From: Brachionus rotundiformis
Taxonomy: Eukaryota; Rotifera; Eurotatoria; Ploima; Brachionidae
Assembly (NCBI GenBank): GCA_016802295.1
Contig: JAESIW010000090.1
Coordinates: forward strand, 1,398,858-1,462,857
Length of the DNA stretch: 64,000 bases
Direction of reading: 5' to 3'
Within the stretch, counting starts at the first letter, position 1, and every line of letters starts with the position of its first letter. Below, piece after piece: positions 42,025 through 55,200 of this stretch. A program made the position numbers and the translations under genes. The notes under the pieces were generated by a model. The model had not been told where the DNA came from, searched no databases, and saw only the letters and a program-made list of their open reading frames with translations.

Positions 42025-44006
42025 TTTAGTCTAGTTTTACTAAAATTTTTACTATCTAAAATAAAATTATCTTTTTTTATTTTAATAAGATTTATTATGA
42101 GTTAAGTGAAGAGAATTTTGAATTATTATAATTGAATAAAATTGAATTTTTGTAAGTTTATGAAAAATTTTAATTATTTATTTACAAATTATAGAATTAA
42201 TTTCCTTAAAGGAATTTTAGTGCTAAATAGATAGGTTTTGATTTATGCGCGGAAGTGTAATAAAACACAAAACGTGCACTCGACTGATTAATTTGATTAA
42301 TGTCAGTCGAGTTATCCCTAAAATAGATAACTACTTTCTATTTCAAAGATTGTTTATTTAAAATCATGGATAATCACCGTCTATCTTGCTTATGTTTTTT
42401 TTTCAACGAAATAAAAATTCATTATTTTCTTAGAAAATAATAATTATGATATAAAATTACAAACTATAAAAACGTATATAATTTTCAGAAAATAATAATT
42501 AAATCATGACACCTATATAATTGGTTTAAGATTATATAAAAATATTTTTCTAAGATATTTAAGAAGCGTGTCTAATTGTGTGTGGCTTAGACATCAGTCT
42601 GACTAATTGCTCTAGACGGGCACACTTCAATTGAAACATTTTGTGGTCCAGAGGACAAAATATATGCTTTGATTTAATTTAAAAAATACTCTATTTTAAT
42701 AATTGATAATTTTTCAATTTGAAGTTTAACAATTTCAATTAATTGCTCAAATAAAAGCAAGTTAAAACAAATTTAATTAAATATCAAAAACAAACTCAGT
42801 CTCTACACAAATGGACCTAAAACATTGGCTGATCACGTGACTTATTTTCTTTTAAGTTGAATTACATTCATTTTTCAAAAATAAATACGAAATAATAAAT
42901 TTATCATATGAATTATTTACACTAATAAATAGACTTGCCAAACTGATAAGAAAAAAATAGCCAAATAATTACAAAGCTAATTACGATTCTTGTTTTGAAA
43001 CTAATATCTTATCTGTCATTAAAAGTATATCTTAAATTTCCTTCTGATTTCTGTTAAATATCAAATTTACAATTAAGATATTGAATGTAACTGAATATTG
43101 AAATTTTTGATTGATATATGGAGAGTTTAATTAAGAAAAAATAATAAATTTATTTTTAATTATTTAACCTGGACATACAATTTAAACTAAAAGTTATTTT
43201 AAATAATATTTAAAAAGCGTCAATCTTAAATGTGTCATAGTTATTTAATCTGATAAGCTAAGAGAAAAATAATTTTTATTTTGTGACAAATTGAAGTGTG
43301 GTTTATGCTTAGAAGATTTTTAATACAGTCCCAATTGAGTTCAAGTATGTAAAGCTTATTAAGGAATATTTTTCTATTAGCGCGGCTCTGGACTGATCGC
43401 TCATTGAGAATCTACCGATTTATTTTAAGTGAACGTGACAGCTAAAAAATCAATTACCCTAAGTCAATATTAATTGAATTCTCAATTGAAAATATTTAAC
43501 GGTGCTTCGCTAGAGTTCGCTTCTCAAGAAAAGTATTTCAAATATTTGTCTTAACTTGAATTAGCTCATAAGAATTTTTTATACTTCCGACTCTAGGAAC
43601 AACACACACACACTAAAATGATCATTTTTATTATTAAGACAATTGGCAAAGTATAAGTCAGTCCTTGAAAACCAGCATGAAGTAATTTGACAACCAATTG
43701 TTTGATAGCTAACACAATGTGATATTAAGAGGATAAAATACAATATTTATTAATTTACATAGGATTTGGATTTTATTAATTACACTTGAAAAGACTGCCT
43801 GCAGTTTTCTTATGTAACTTTTTTACCATTGATAACTTTAAATGAGAGAAATTAAAAAAAATAATTAATATTCTGAATGAAAAATTTTATTTCTTAAGCA
43901 TTTTATTATAATCAATATTTAATTTTTTATTAATAGCAATTAAAAGGCTGATTAATATTTGTTCTTACAAGACAAAAAAATTACATCGTAATTTGAACTT
44001 CATTTT

Positions 44007-44172
44007 TCGGAATAAAGTATTACGCAATAGGTTCTTAATTGACACACAAACACGCACACATATACCCAAAGTCCTCGCTGGATCCTTTAGCCAATTAGAA
44101 TTTATAACTATCAAATGTTGACATGTACACATGTTCGTACATGCAGGTTTTGAAAAGTGTCGCACAAATAGC
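44007..44172. repeat. Duplicated block, copy 1
   Basis: About 88% identical by eye to 47018-47168. Shared words include GTATTACG, ATACCCAAAGTCCTCGCTG, TCCTTTAGCCAAT, CAAATGTTGACATGTACACA and TACATGCAGGTTTTGAAAAG. The reading frames through the two copies are not maintained in parallel along their length, which argues against coding. I noticed no third copy in the window. Confidence 0.75.
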
Positions 44173-47017
44173 CTCTGAAGACTGAGACAGTGTGCTCATG
44201 ATTCGATTAAGGAAATGTCATCAGAAAAAATCAATTATCCCTTTATATCCAATTTTATTTTGACTCTAAGATATAACCACAAATTATACATTCCTAAAAT
44301 CAAATTTATTTTTGCACTAACTAAAATTTCTTAATTATTATACAAACTACAAATCGATAAGCAACTTTTCATCAAATAAAATTTAAATACCCTGTTGAAT
44401 ACTAGAATTTATTCCCTTTGATAACAAATTAATCAATCAACAAATCTGATCTAACTATTTTTCTTATTCCCAAATTTAAATTACACAAGCCTTATTTACT
44501 ATATTAATCTTTTATCAAGGCTTTATATTGAGCCATAGTCCGATGGAATGTACTTGCTTACAATAAATACTTTGATAAACAAAAGAATCGTGTTATTTTT
44601 TTCTAGTCAATGATTGATAGTACTAATAAAACTAAAATTTCACTTGAATTACACAACATATATCTTGTTTATAAGATCGAATTTTTAATTAACATTTAAA
44701 CAAATCTATTGGATAAGGTTGCACACACATATATCACTAATTAACTTTAAGGGTACGCACAAAACTATTCTGCACAGATTGCCACTCTAGATAATATGAA
44801 TATTTTTCTCTTGTACAAACATGCTGAGTTTAATTAACAATTTATTGTCCGAGCCATGTGTCTAGATGTGCTCTACTAGCTTCGGAATTTAATCTAATAC
44901 CATTGATAGTGTTAATCATTAGAACAGCACGGCATTTTCATTTAAACATTAAAACAAAATTAGATTAGGCAAACAGCTTGAAAGCTTTATCCAAATAAGT
45001 AAAACAATATAACTTAGATTAAGTGATTAACTCAATTTAAAAAGGTATTAGTTATTCAAAGATATCTGGACAGTAAGATTTTCAGTATGCTTTAAATCAT
45101 CCGATTAAGTCCTAATAACAAAGCAGTGTGTTTGTTTATCTAGTACTTGAGGCTGTTTAACAGAAAATAACAGATAGAAGAGAACTAAATTTGATTGAAA
45201 AATTTTGCTAACATTTAAATTGATAATTTGGCCCGAGAATGAAAGAATGAAATTTTGATTGTCCGAGTGGCTTATATTCTACGCTCTTAAATTAGATTTT
45301 ATTATTTCCTTTTTAATAAAAACATATCAATTAAATAAAAATTAATAAAAAAATTCCCATAAAATCTTTGATATAAATTACAAAAAGTTACAGCACTATA
45401 AATTAATCAAATATGAACAGCTGCGTGTCCTAACTAATTAAATAATAAGTTAATTTATTTTAGTAAGAAAATATGTATCTGTATGACTCAAAATCTTAGG
45501 CCTTAAATGAACAAAATTAAAGACCTATGTATTAAAAAATCGATAGTGCGTCTGAGATCGGCCGTGAAACGCACTCACAGGCCATTCATCTTTATAAATA
45601 ATACAGCAAAATCGGCAATAATCTCCGAGCTAAAACAAAAATAATAATCTCGGATATTTATTTTGGCTATTGTTTGCCGAAAAATAACAAAAAAAAGGGG
45701 TAAAGATAAGGAAATGAATTTTTGGAATATAACAATCTGATGAATAGAGTTTAATTAAAAGCATAGAGCTGAATTTTTGCCTGCGGAAAATGGATCCCTG
45801 TATGATGGTGGTGCAGTCTTAAACCCAATTGATTGATTAATAACACTAGAAGAGCTAAAAATAATTGATGTTTTTCGCTGCGCTTAAAGCTGACTGAACT
45901 GTTTTAAAACAATTGCTTTGAGCTTGATACCTTTAGACCAAATCAGTGCTGATTGTTCCTTGGTCTTATCTTGAATAAAATTATAATTAATTTTAGATAA
46001 ACAAGCGCATATTTTGGTTATCTAATCTTAGTCGGTTTGGCTTTTCGATAAAATAGCCCAGAGCACACCAAATCCCTCTAATAAACCAACTCGAGTTTAT
46101 TAAAAAGCTTAGTTATTAAACTTTGTGTAATCCACTTTTAGGCTTTGTGTTACAAATTACATCATAAATATTTTATAACAAAATTAAAATTTTGAATTAC
46201 AAATTTACAAATAAAAATAGATAACACTTTGTCGAGTGTGTTTAGACATGATATATTTAATGTTCAAAAATGAAACGCCGATTTTTTGACCTATTTTAAA
46301 AGCTTAATCAAATCATTGCCATATCATGGAAAATTTTTAAATTAAGTGTAATTAAAAGTGACCTTAAGAGGAGAAAGCGTTTTATAAGCTTAAGGTTCAT
46401 TTTAGCAATTAAACTCAAAAATTGAAATAAATAATTTATTAAATATATATAGTAAATTTGAGAATAATTTCTAGTTAACTAGTGAATCACCATTAGAAAT
46501 TTTCGGCTTTTTTAATAGACAATGAGAGTTTTAATTTTCTAGGTTTATTGTAACTATATCAAATACAAACAACTGTACTTTATCAAATACGTTTGATAAT
46601 TAGCCAAAAAATAAAACATATAGATAAAAATTGATAATTTAATTACTGGATAAAATATTGACTCCCTGTTTTAGTTGAAATCACAACTGGCGAGAAGGCT
46701 TCACTTTAAATAGCATGCAAATATTCCAAATAAAAAACAGATGAGCTCAATGATTTCTTTAGGTCTTGGATTCTTATGCAATAGAACTTTATAAATAAGT
46801 ATTTTATTTAAAATTAAATAATTATTCGTAAATAAATAGAAATTTTTTTTTATTTTTTCAAAAAGTCATGCACTAAATCTGATATTGATTTGAGGATTTA
46901 ATTTGAAAAATTTACTTTTCAATATCATTTTCGTTCTTTTTTTTTATCAAATTTTATCTTATTGGCAGTTTTTTACTGCGTTTAAAATTTTAAATGCTTC
47001 CAGATTTGTTCATTAGA

Positions 47018-47168
47018 GTATTACGTAATAGGTTCCTAATAAACACACAAACACGCATATACCCAAAGTCCTCGCTGAATCCTTTAGCCAATAAGAATTT
47101 AGAACAATCAAATGTTGACATGTACACATGTTTGTACATGCAGGTTTTGAAAAGTGTCGAACAAATGG
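47018..47168. repeat. Duplicated block, copy 2
   Basis: Same orientation as the block at 44007-44172, about 3 kb away. The core TTGACATGTACACATGT is partly palindromic. The copy lacks the second CACA unit of the CACACAAACACGCACACATA segment seen in copy 1. Confidence 0.75.
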
Positions 47169-50100
47169 CCCTTAAAGTGTGACTCGAGTCGACAAGTATT
47201 GTCTCGGATATACTTTCTGTATTATGAAACAAGTAACAAACAAAATTAAAATTAATAACAAATATAAATCAATACAACACAATTGAAAAAAACATGCCTG
47301 GATGAATAGCCTCTCGGACCTAATTCATAATATAAACATGTCTTACAGAGCATTTACAACTTTTTTATCATTCAACAAGAATTCTTTATCCCTTCTTAAC
47401 CTTTTTTGAAAAATAATTTTATTCTTGAAAAATTCTTATTTAATAAAAATGTTACAAAGAAAATTTAACGCTCAAATAATATTTATTCTAATCGAAAATA
47501 CAGTTATTTAACATATACCTAATTTATTTTACAATTAGGCTCATTGATGTTTAATAAAAAAATCTGAATTAATGAAAAGCTTTAGATCTCACTGTTTTAC
47601 TATACTGTATTTTTTTAAATTAACAAATGACATGTAAATAATTTCAATTATCTAATAGTTTAACAATAACTCTTACTTAGAAAAATATCTAATTTGAAAT
47701 ATTTTGCTTTCGTAAACAAAAAAGCCTACCTAAAATCAACAAACATTTCCCTGCAGTCAAAAAACAAAATAGACATTTATGTATGGAAAAATCTACAATT
47801 CTTACATGTATATCATATTTTATTTTTATACTTTGTTAGTCTATTTTTTATCTTTTTTCACTAAACTACCCGTAAAAATACTTTGCCAAGAACACATCAC
47901 AATTAGACGGACAAATATACCATAGACTTGAGACTTGGATTTAAATCAATAGTTAAAAATTTTATATTTTAAATAAAATATACTAATGAAAAAATCTACT
48001 AAAACACGCACCAAAACTTAATTAAAATATCAAAATTCAATAGGGCCCTATTTGGAGAATAAAATTAAACTGGATAGGCCATCTATCATTCAATCACAAA
48101 TAACTCGGCTAACTGAACTAAATCTCCATAAAACGAAAATTTTGTGCAACATTGCATTTTTATATGGCTTTAAAACACGGCATGATAAAAAATCATGATA
48201 TCGATTTGATTATAAAACAAAATCAAAATTAAAATATAAAATCTATAGAAACAATTTTAATTTCTGTTATTTTGTTTTCAGAAAGCTATTAAGGCAAAAT
48301 AAGCTAAAAGATAAAGTTTAGTGGGCTTCGGTTAGCAGTTTAGCTCAAATTCGTATGTTTTCGTTTGCCTAAACAATCCGATTTCTGCTGGCCGACAAAA
48401 TAAAAACTAATTATTTATTAGTATACTGTTAGTTTGTAGTGTCATTAACCCACATCGTCCTCCAAAGCTCACGTCACCAAGTTTTTTAATTGATTCAAAA
48501 AATTCAAATCCTCTAAGCGTGATCTATATGCTATTTTTATGCAAAAACTATTTTGTCTAAAAATTTAATGATTTTTATCGCCAACCTTATCCAGATAAGC
48601 TCTAAAGTACACATATCTTTATCACCCACCAATGCTTAATCGATATATTTGATGTAAATTTTATCTACACAATTAGCACATTATTCTAAGTGTACTTTAA
48701 AGGTCGTATGTTTTTATTACACTCGTTTATTCCTATCTTATCTTTTTAAAGCAAATATCAGTCAAGAAACATTTATTTCAATTTTATCTAATATTTAACT
48801 TGAAATAATTATAAAAAAACTTAAATAGTTCAACCATTTATTGTTTCACTTTTTATTAATTTGTTTTTCAATAGTGATAATCAAAAATGATTTTATTTAT
48901 TTTAAAAAATTTATTATTAATTATAATTAAGAAAACAATAATGCTTTTGTTTAATGAACAAAAGTCTCCAAGTCTCAGTATGACCTCGTAAGTAGCTTTA
49001 ATAGCTTTTATTGATTTTCCAGTTTAGAGCCTATTGTTGAACAATACCTGAAACACTTCTCAACTATGTTCTCTTGTATTTCTGCCTCTGCTACTTACTA
49101 CTCAACTGTTAACAGTCAACACATGTTTTTAAATCACGTGTTCAAATACTTCACAAAAGAGAAGAGAGTAAACTTAGACGTTTTGCATGATTACACTGCA
49201 GTTACCGTATTTAGCTAACAAAGTATTTCTTCTATTCGAAAATTTTCCACTCCAAGTGACTTACAGTCTTTTAACTCTCACTACCTAAATCAGTTAATAA
49301 ATGCTGTCACTTACTAATGAAATATTTTATTTTTTTAAGAAAATTAGCAATAACTACCGTTTAACATGTAATTAACTTTTATTACTTCTTCAAAATTAAT
49401 TGAAGTGGCATTAATACAAAAATATAATATGAAAATAAAAATTAATAAAATTATATTTCACTCTAATTTGTTTTGTTTGTTTTATCAAAATACTTTTGAA
49501 AAAGAAAAAATTATCTTTCACCAAAACGGTTTAAATTTACTAATCAGATTAATACTTATAATCAGGCGATCTAAGCATACAAAAAATTGAATGGAACAAA
49601 AGAGGCACTTTCTTTTCGTCAAATTGTTGATGGTTTGAATTAAATACAGATCAATTGAGAATTTAAACCATTTCATTCAACATAGCACTACAATGTTTAT
49701 TCATATCAATTTGAAAATTATTTTTTTATCTTTATTTATCTTTATACTGTCAAACTAATAAATTAAAATAAAACTAACCATTGTGAATACATTTATAAAT
49801 ATCTCAGCATATCTGAGTACTACAAAAACTTAATCCTAATCTAATAGCTACATTTATTTATTTGTTTAGAAAATAATTTAGACAGAGCCGTGGTCGATAA
49901 ATAATTTTTCTAAATTTATCTCAGAACTTTCCTACTCATGAGCCAACTTTTAATCAAACATAACCAAAAGTGACACATTTAATAATTAATTTTCATTTCT
50001 TTTTATCTTTTTTATTCACAAACTAACGTTGTAATTCCAGCCCAGTAAAGTCCAGTGTTATCTAGCGGTATTTAACACTGTGTATTCTACTAAATTATTA

Positions 50101-52033
50101 TTTTGGACTAGAACTGGTCATTCATTATATCTAACATTTTATAAAAAATAGCAGCAGCCTGACCGCTCAGCTAAGCCCATTCTACAATAATAAATTGATG
50201 TCCACTTGACAAACAAAATATCAATAAACTAAAACGGACTTTAGATAGGCTTCTTGTAAAAATTGAATGGCCTTAAATAAATGCGACTCGAGGCCGCCGA
50301 CTTCAAAATTATGGAAAATCAGTTTTTAGCTTGTTTATTAAACAGAAGAGTTGTTTTGCTCATGGCTAGGCCTGAACGCATGACTACCAAAAGCTAGCTA
50401 AATAATCCGGGAATAATTTCGATCCAATAGTGGATCAAATTATTCGTGACTGGTTTAGTCTACATCTAGCTAAGGTAATAAAGTAGTAAAAAAAATCTTT
50501 AGCTTTTAATTCTTCCAGGTTGCCATCTCGACTAAAACAATATCCTTAGCTAGTCCAGAGCATAGCTCTCAAATCAATGGTCTAAAACAAAAAAAAATAA
50601 TTTCTACTTTATTTGTTTTGCTCAATTAGATTTAATAATGCTTCTTAATTGCCAATAAATATTACCTAAATTAACTTTGTAGCGCGCATACACAACAAAA
50701 AAAACTCAGCTAAAACTAAAACAAATAAAATAATATAAAAAAATTAGACTTTTATTATATTTTAATAAACGAGCATACACTTGAACCAATTTTGTTAATG
50801 AATTTTTTTTTTGTTGTTTTTTCAAAGACCAAGATCTTGATAAGAAGTAATTATGAAGAAGAAGAAGAAGAGCATATGGAAATTAGTTGAATAAGAGTGA
50901 TAAGAGAACCGATGGTGATCGGTCATATATCTAAATCAAAATCAAAAAAAAGTTAATTTATTTAAAGTGGATTTTGGGATTATGAAATTGACTCTTAGAA
51001 GAAAAGAACACAAAAACCATTTTTCAAATAGTTGTATAATAACAAATATTTGCTTTTGCATTAATCCCATTAAATGACTAGTTTTAAATTTTGGCAATTA
51101 AAATTTAAATTAATCTCCAATTTGGCCAACATTAAGCTCTCATTATTTAAACATCGCTCATTTTTTAGACTGGTCACGTAAACTATTGATTTATGGCTTG
51201 GACAAGCCGGGTTCCATTCACATCAACAACGACAATAGCTAGACCTGTTTTGTGTCCGTCACGCTAGACTTTATATAATATTTAATTAATAGTCTGAGTG
51301 AAAGTTTAATAGAGAGGGGGGAGAATGAATAAAAAGTCTGCTGAATCGCTCAGGCGTGTGATCGAGTTAATTGAAATGTCTTTAAGCAGCCAAATCTCTT
51401 GAGATCGAACTATCAGACATTCGATTGTTATTCTAATCAATTGGAATAAATATACCTAGATTAAATTGATTGATAAAACTCAATGGCTATCAATATTTCA
51501 ATATGGTTAAGTAAACAAAATAGCAAATCAATTAATCTTTTTTGACTAACTTCCTTTTGACATTGAAATTTACAAGAGCCAAGCACAATTTGATTTTCAA
51601 TCAAGCGAAAATATCTATTTTTTTGTGTTGTTGATGAAAATTTTTAATTAGAGTATTGGAAAATTCTTTACATAGGCTAAATCTCAACAAATTTGTCCAA
51701 CAATCTAAAATAAATTGATTTCGCCTTTTAAAATTATATTAGTTTTCTTTTCTTGAGGTCTTTAATACAATTTAAAAGAAAATATTTATTTATCTAATAG
51801 ATAATAAGGTTGATGAAAGGCTTGCATTGGGCTCTACTTTACTTTTTGATAAATTTTCACAACTTTTAGAGACTTGTTTATTTGAACTCATTTCATTAAA
51901 TTGTTAAATTTAAATATTTGTCCTTGCATGTACATGCACAAAGTGACGTAATTCATAAACAAATTGATATGACAAGAAACATGTCTCATTTCACATCCTA
52001 TCAAATCATTGATTCTAATTGAATGCATACAGT

Positions 52034-52241
52034 TGTTAAGACCCAAGTCTTGACATGTCTCTATATGTTACTTAGAGTTGCATGTTCTAAGTAACTGCAG
52101 CTACAACACACGTTCTAGCCACTATATAAACCACTAACTATTTGTTATAACTGGGGATTCCATTTAATAAACTTTAACTAAATCTAATAGTTTTACTTAT
52201 TTCCTGGCTTAAATCCCTAAAGTCCAGATCGAGACTTTACA
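52034..52241. mobile_element. Solo LTR
   Basis: The 208-bp sequence starts TGTTAAGACCC and ends GACTTTACA, has the LTR-type TG...CA ends, and is flanked by CAGT on both sides (52030-52033 and 52242-52245; a fifth T also matches). Inside are a TATA-like TATATAAACC and, downstream, AATAAA. No internal coding region adjoins it, so it is the product of LTR-LTR recombination. A 4-5 bp duplication fits the Ty3/Gypsy-type group, but the family cannot be named from the LTR alone. Confidence 0.8.
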
Positions 52242-55200
52242 CAGTTATTCTATGCATTTAATTATTATCTAGATACTTACTAATTACTAATTAATCCTAA
52301 ACAACGCTTTAAATTAAACCAAAGTTGAGTACTGTTTAAAAAAAAAATCAAATATTTTTATGATATTGTCATTTTAAAAAAAATTTATATCAAAATTTAA
52401 ACTAATAAATCCTTTAAAACAATTAATTTTGATAAATTAAAATTAATCAATTTACATTATTGTCAAATATAAATAATAAAATTAAAATTTATTGAATTAT
52501 TTTAATATAAAATAATTAATAGCCTATATATACATTTATGTAGCTAAATACAATTTGAATTATTAAAATACACTTTTCAAAGATGACATTTTATTTTAGA
52601 TGATAGAAAAATTAGAAACAATACTTTGATTTATAAATACAATAAATTAACAAAAATACTAAAAGAATTTTTTTTCTTAATTCTTATTACCGAAAGAATA
52701 AATAGAACTAAATTACTTTTTCAGAAATAAATAAGACTAAATAAATCAAAGTTTTAATTATTTATTTACTCTTATAATTACATTCTCAATCACTTCTATC
52801 ACAATTATTTAAATTTCTAAATCAATCGAAAATTAAGACTACAGACACGTAGCTTATGATAGATGCGGCACAATTTGACTTTAACATATACATATAAAAA
52901 AAATATATACACATAAATATATAAATACTTTATCATTCACAAGCAACTTGAAAAGCGGTCACTCTATTTAGCTACTAGCAAGCTTCATTAATCAAAGCTT
53001 AATTAAACTTTTTTTAAGCTGATCTTCCGAGTGGTATTACTCAAAAATAAAATTAATTTACCTTTTAAATCTCTTGATTTAAAAAAGCACTCAGACCTTA
53101 TCGGATCTGAACAAAAATACAACTCAATGGTTCTTTTAAATTCACTTTGGCAAACAACCTCCAGAAACGAGCTAAAACTTTCTATTTCAAAATTCACAGT
53201 GAAAGCCAAACCTGACCAAAGCAAACTCCGGCTTCACCATTAATCTTAATCATAATACATTTAACTTCAATTCATAAAACCAAATAAGTGCTACAATTAA
53301 AATATAAATTAAAGCCGTAGAAAATTTTGATTACAAATTCGAGCCACTTGTTTGTAAAGTCCGAAAAATTAATTAAAACTGATAAAATATTACAGAAAAT
53401 ATAAAATAATGAGGATATTTAAATTGAAGTTTTTATTATATTCTGAAAGGTTGCTGCCTTAGAAGCAATAAATCACTTCCATTTTTTAACTAGATAAAAA
53501 AAACTGGGTTACCGTATAATCAATGCTTCAAAGTCAAGTCTGACGTTTTAAATGTGTTATTGACCAAGATTTAGCATTTTTGAACAATTCATTTAAATAT
53601 TTGTTCATTTTTGTTGAACAGAAAGCGCTCGAGACCCATAAATGTCAAGCTTATCTTAGAAATTTCTTGATATTTGGTATTAAATTATTCGAAATTCGAT
53701 CTTTTGTCTACTAATACAAGTCCTATTCATTTGTTTGAATTTTATCGCATTCAATAAGCCTTAATTTAAATAATGGCAGATTAAGAAACCGTTTAAGCTA
53801 ATTGTTCCATGAGAATGGGGTCGGTTTCACTTGAAAATTGATACATATCACTTTAATAGTGATTTTTTCTCATTTTAAAATTGTTTAATAAATTAAATAA
53901 ATTTAATAATTTTCAAAAATCAAAATTGTCATTTTAAGTATATTCAAAATCATAAGAATGAATAATAGACAAAATGTATTTATACATATCTTTTTGCAAT
54001 CATTTAATATTAAAAACTCAAATAGATATAATAATTGACTAAAAATTTCTTATTTAGAATATATTTGATTGATTGAATTTCAATATTTTTATTTAGCTCC
54101 TTTTTGTGCAAGACCTTGAATCACAAGAAAATAGCTTTTAATTGCTTAAAGATAAAAAAAAAGATAATAGTTATAAATATAAAAATATATATAATAAAGT
54201 AAAAAAATTCCAACTAGTTGTACATAAATAAATCAAAAATAAACATTTTTTACGAATCATTTAAAATACCATAAGCAACATTTATTTGGATTTATATCAA
54301 GTAATATTTGTTTAATATCAAGGACCTATTGTAATCAGTTTGTTCATAAAATAAAAAAAAACTATCTTTGAAAATATAAATTTATTAAATTACGCAATAG
54401 AAATATTTTTCAATCCTTTTTTTCAAATGGATACAGTTGTAGTGAATAAAAAAAGGTTTATAAAAATAAAATAGTTTTAAAAATTTTAATTTGGATTCTT
54501 TTATTAATTTTATTGGTTTCTTAAATAAAATAAAAATAGTCTTTATCAAAGAATAATGAAATCATTTGATAAAGGATAAATAATATTTTTTTATATAGTT
54601 TCAAATAATTAAAAATAAATAGAAAATCTTAGATAATAAAGGAATCAATAACATATAATTTAAAGTGTAATGATATTTTTCTAAAATTTAAAACCATATT
54701 TTAAGTTTATTTTGACATTTTAATTTAATATCAAAGGAATAATTTGAATAATTATTTAAAAAAATAAAACATTAATTTCAAAATTATTTAATAAATTATA
54801 GAAATTTAGCCTTTAAGAAAGCGTCTTTTTTAATAAAATTATATTTTTTCAATTAACAAAAATTGTTGACTTCTATTAAAAAATAAAATTATATTCAATT
54901 GAATTAAGAACACTTGTTCCGTATTAAAACTTCAATAGATAGCAGCTTTTAGATTAATTTAATATGCCCAATTTAAACTGATATGATGGCTTAACAGTTG
55001 TTTTAAGTTAAGATATCATTATTTTCAATATTAACGCTGAGAATTTTTACATTTATGAAATTACAAAGAGATATATCTTTGTCTTTTAATTATACAAGCA
55101 TAATGTATCTTTATAGATAATTATTTGACTAGAAGATAATTTTGTGTATACAAATCCTTTTAAAGGTAGTATAAAATTAAAACAATTTTTAAAAATAGTT

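Noticed and set aside
43965..47232. Similar short antisense frames in the two copies of the duplicated block
   Set aside because: The frames differ in length and shift relative to one another, and they have no recognisable domain. The similarity is at DNA level.
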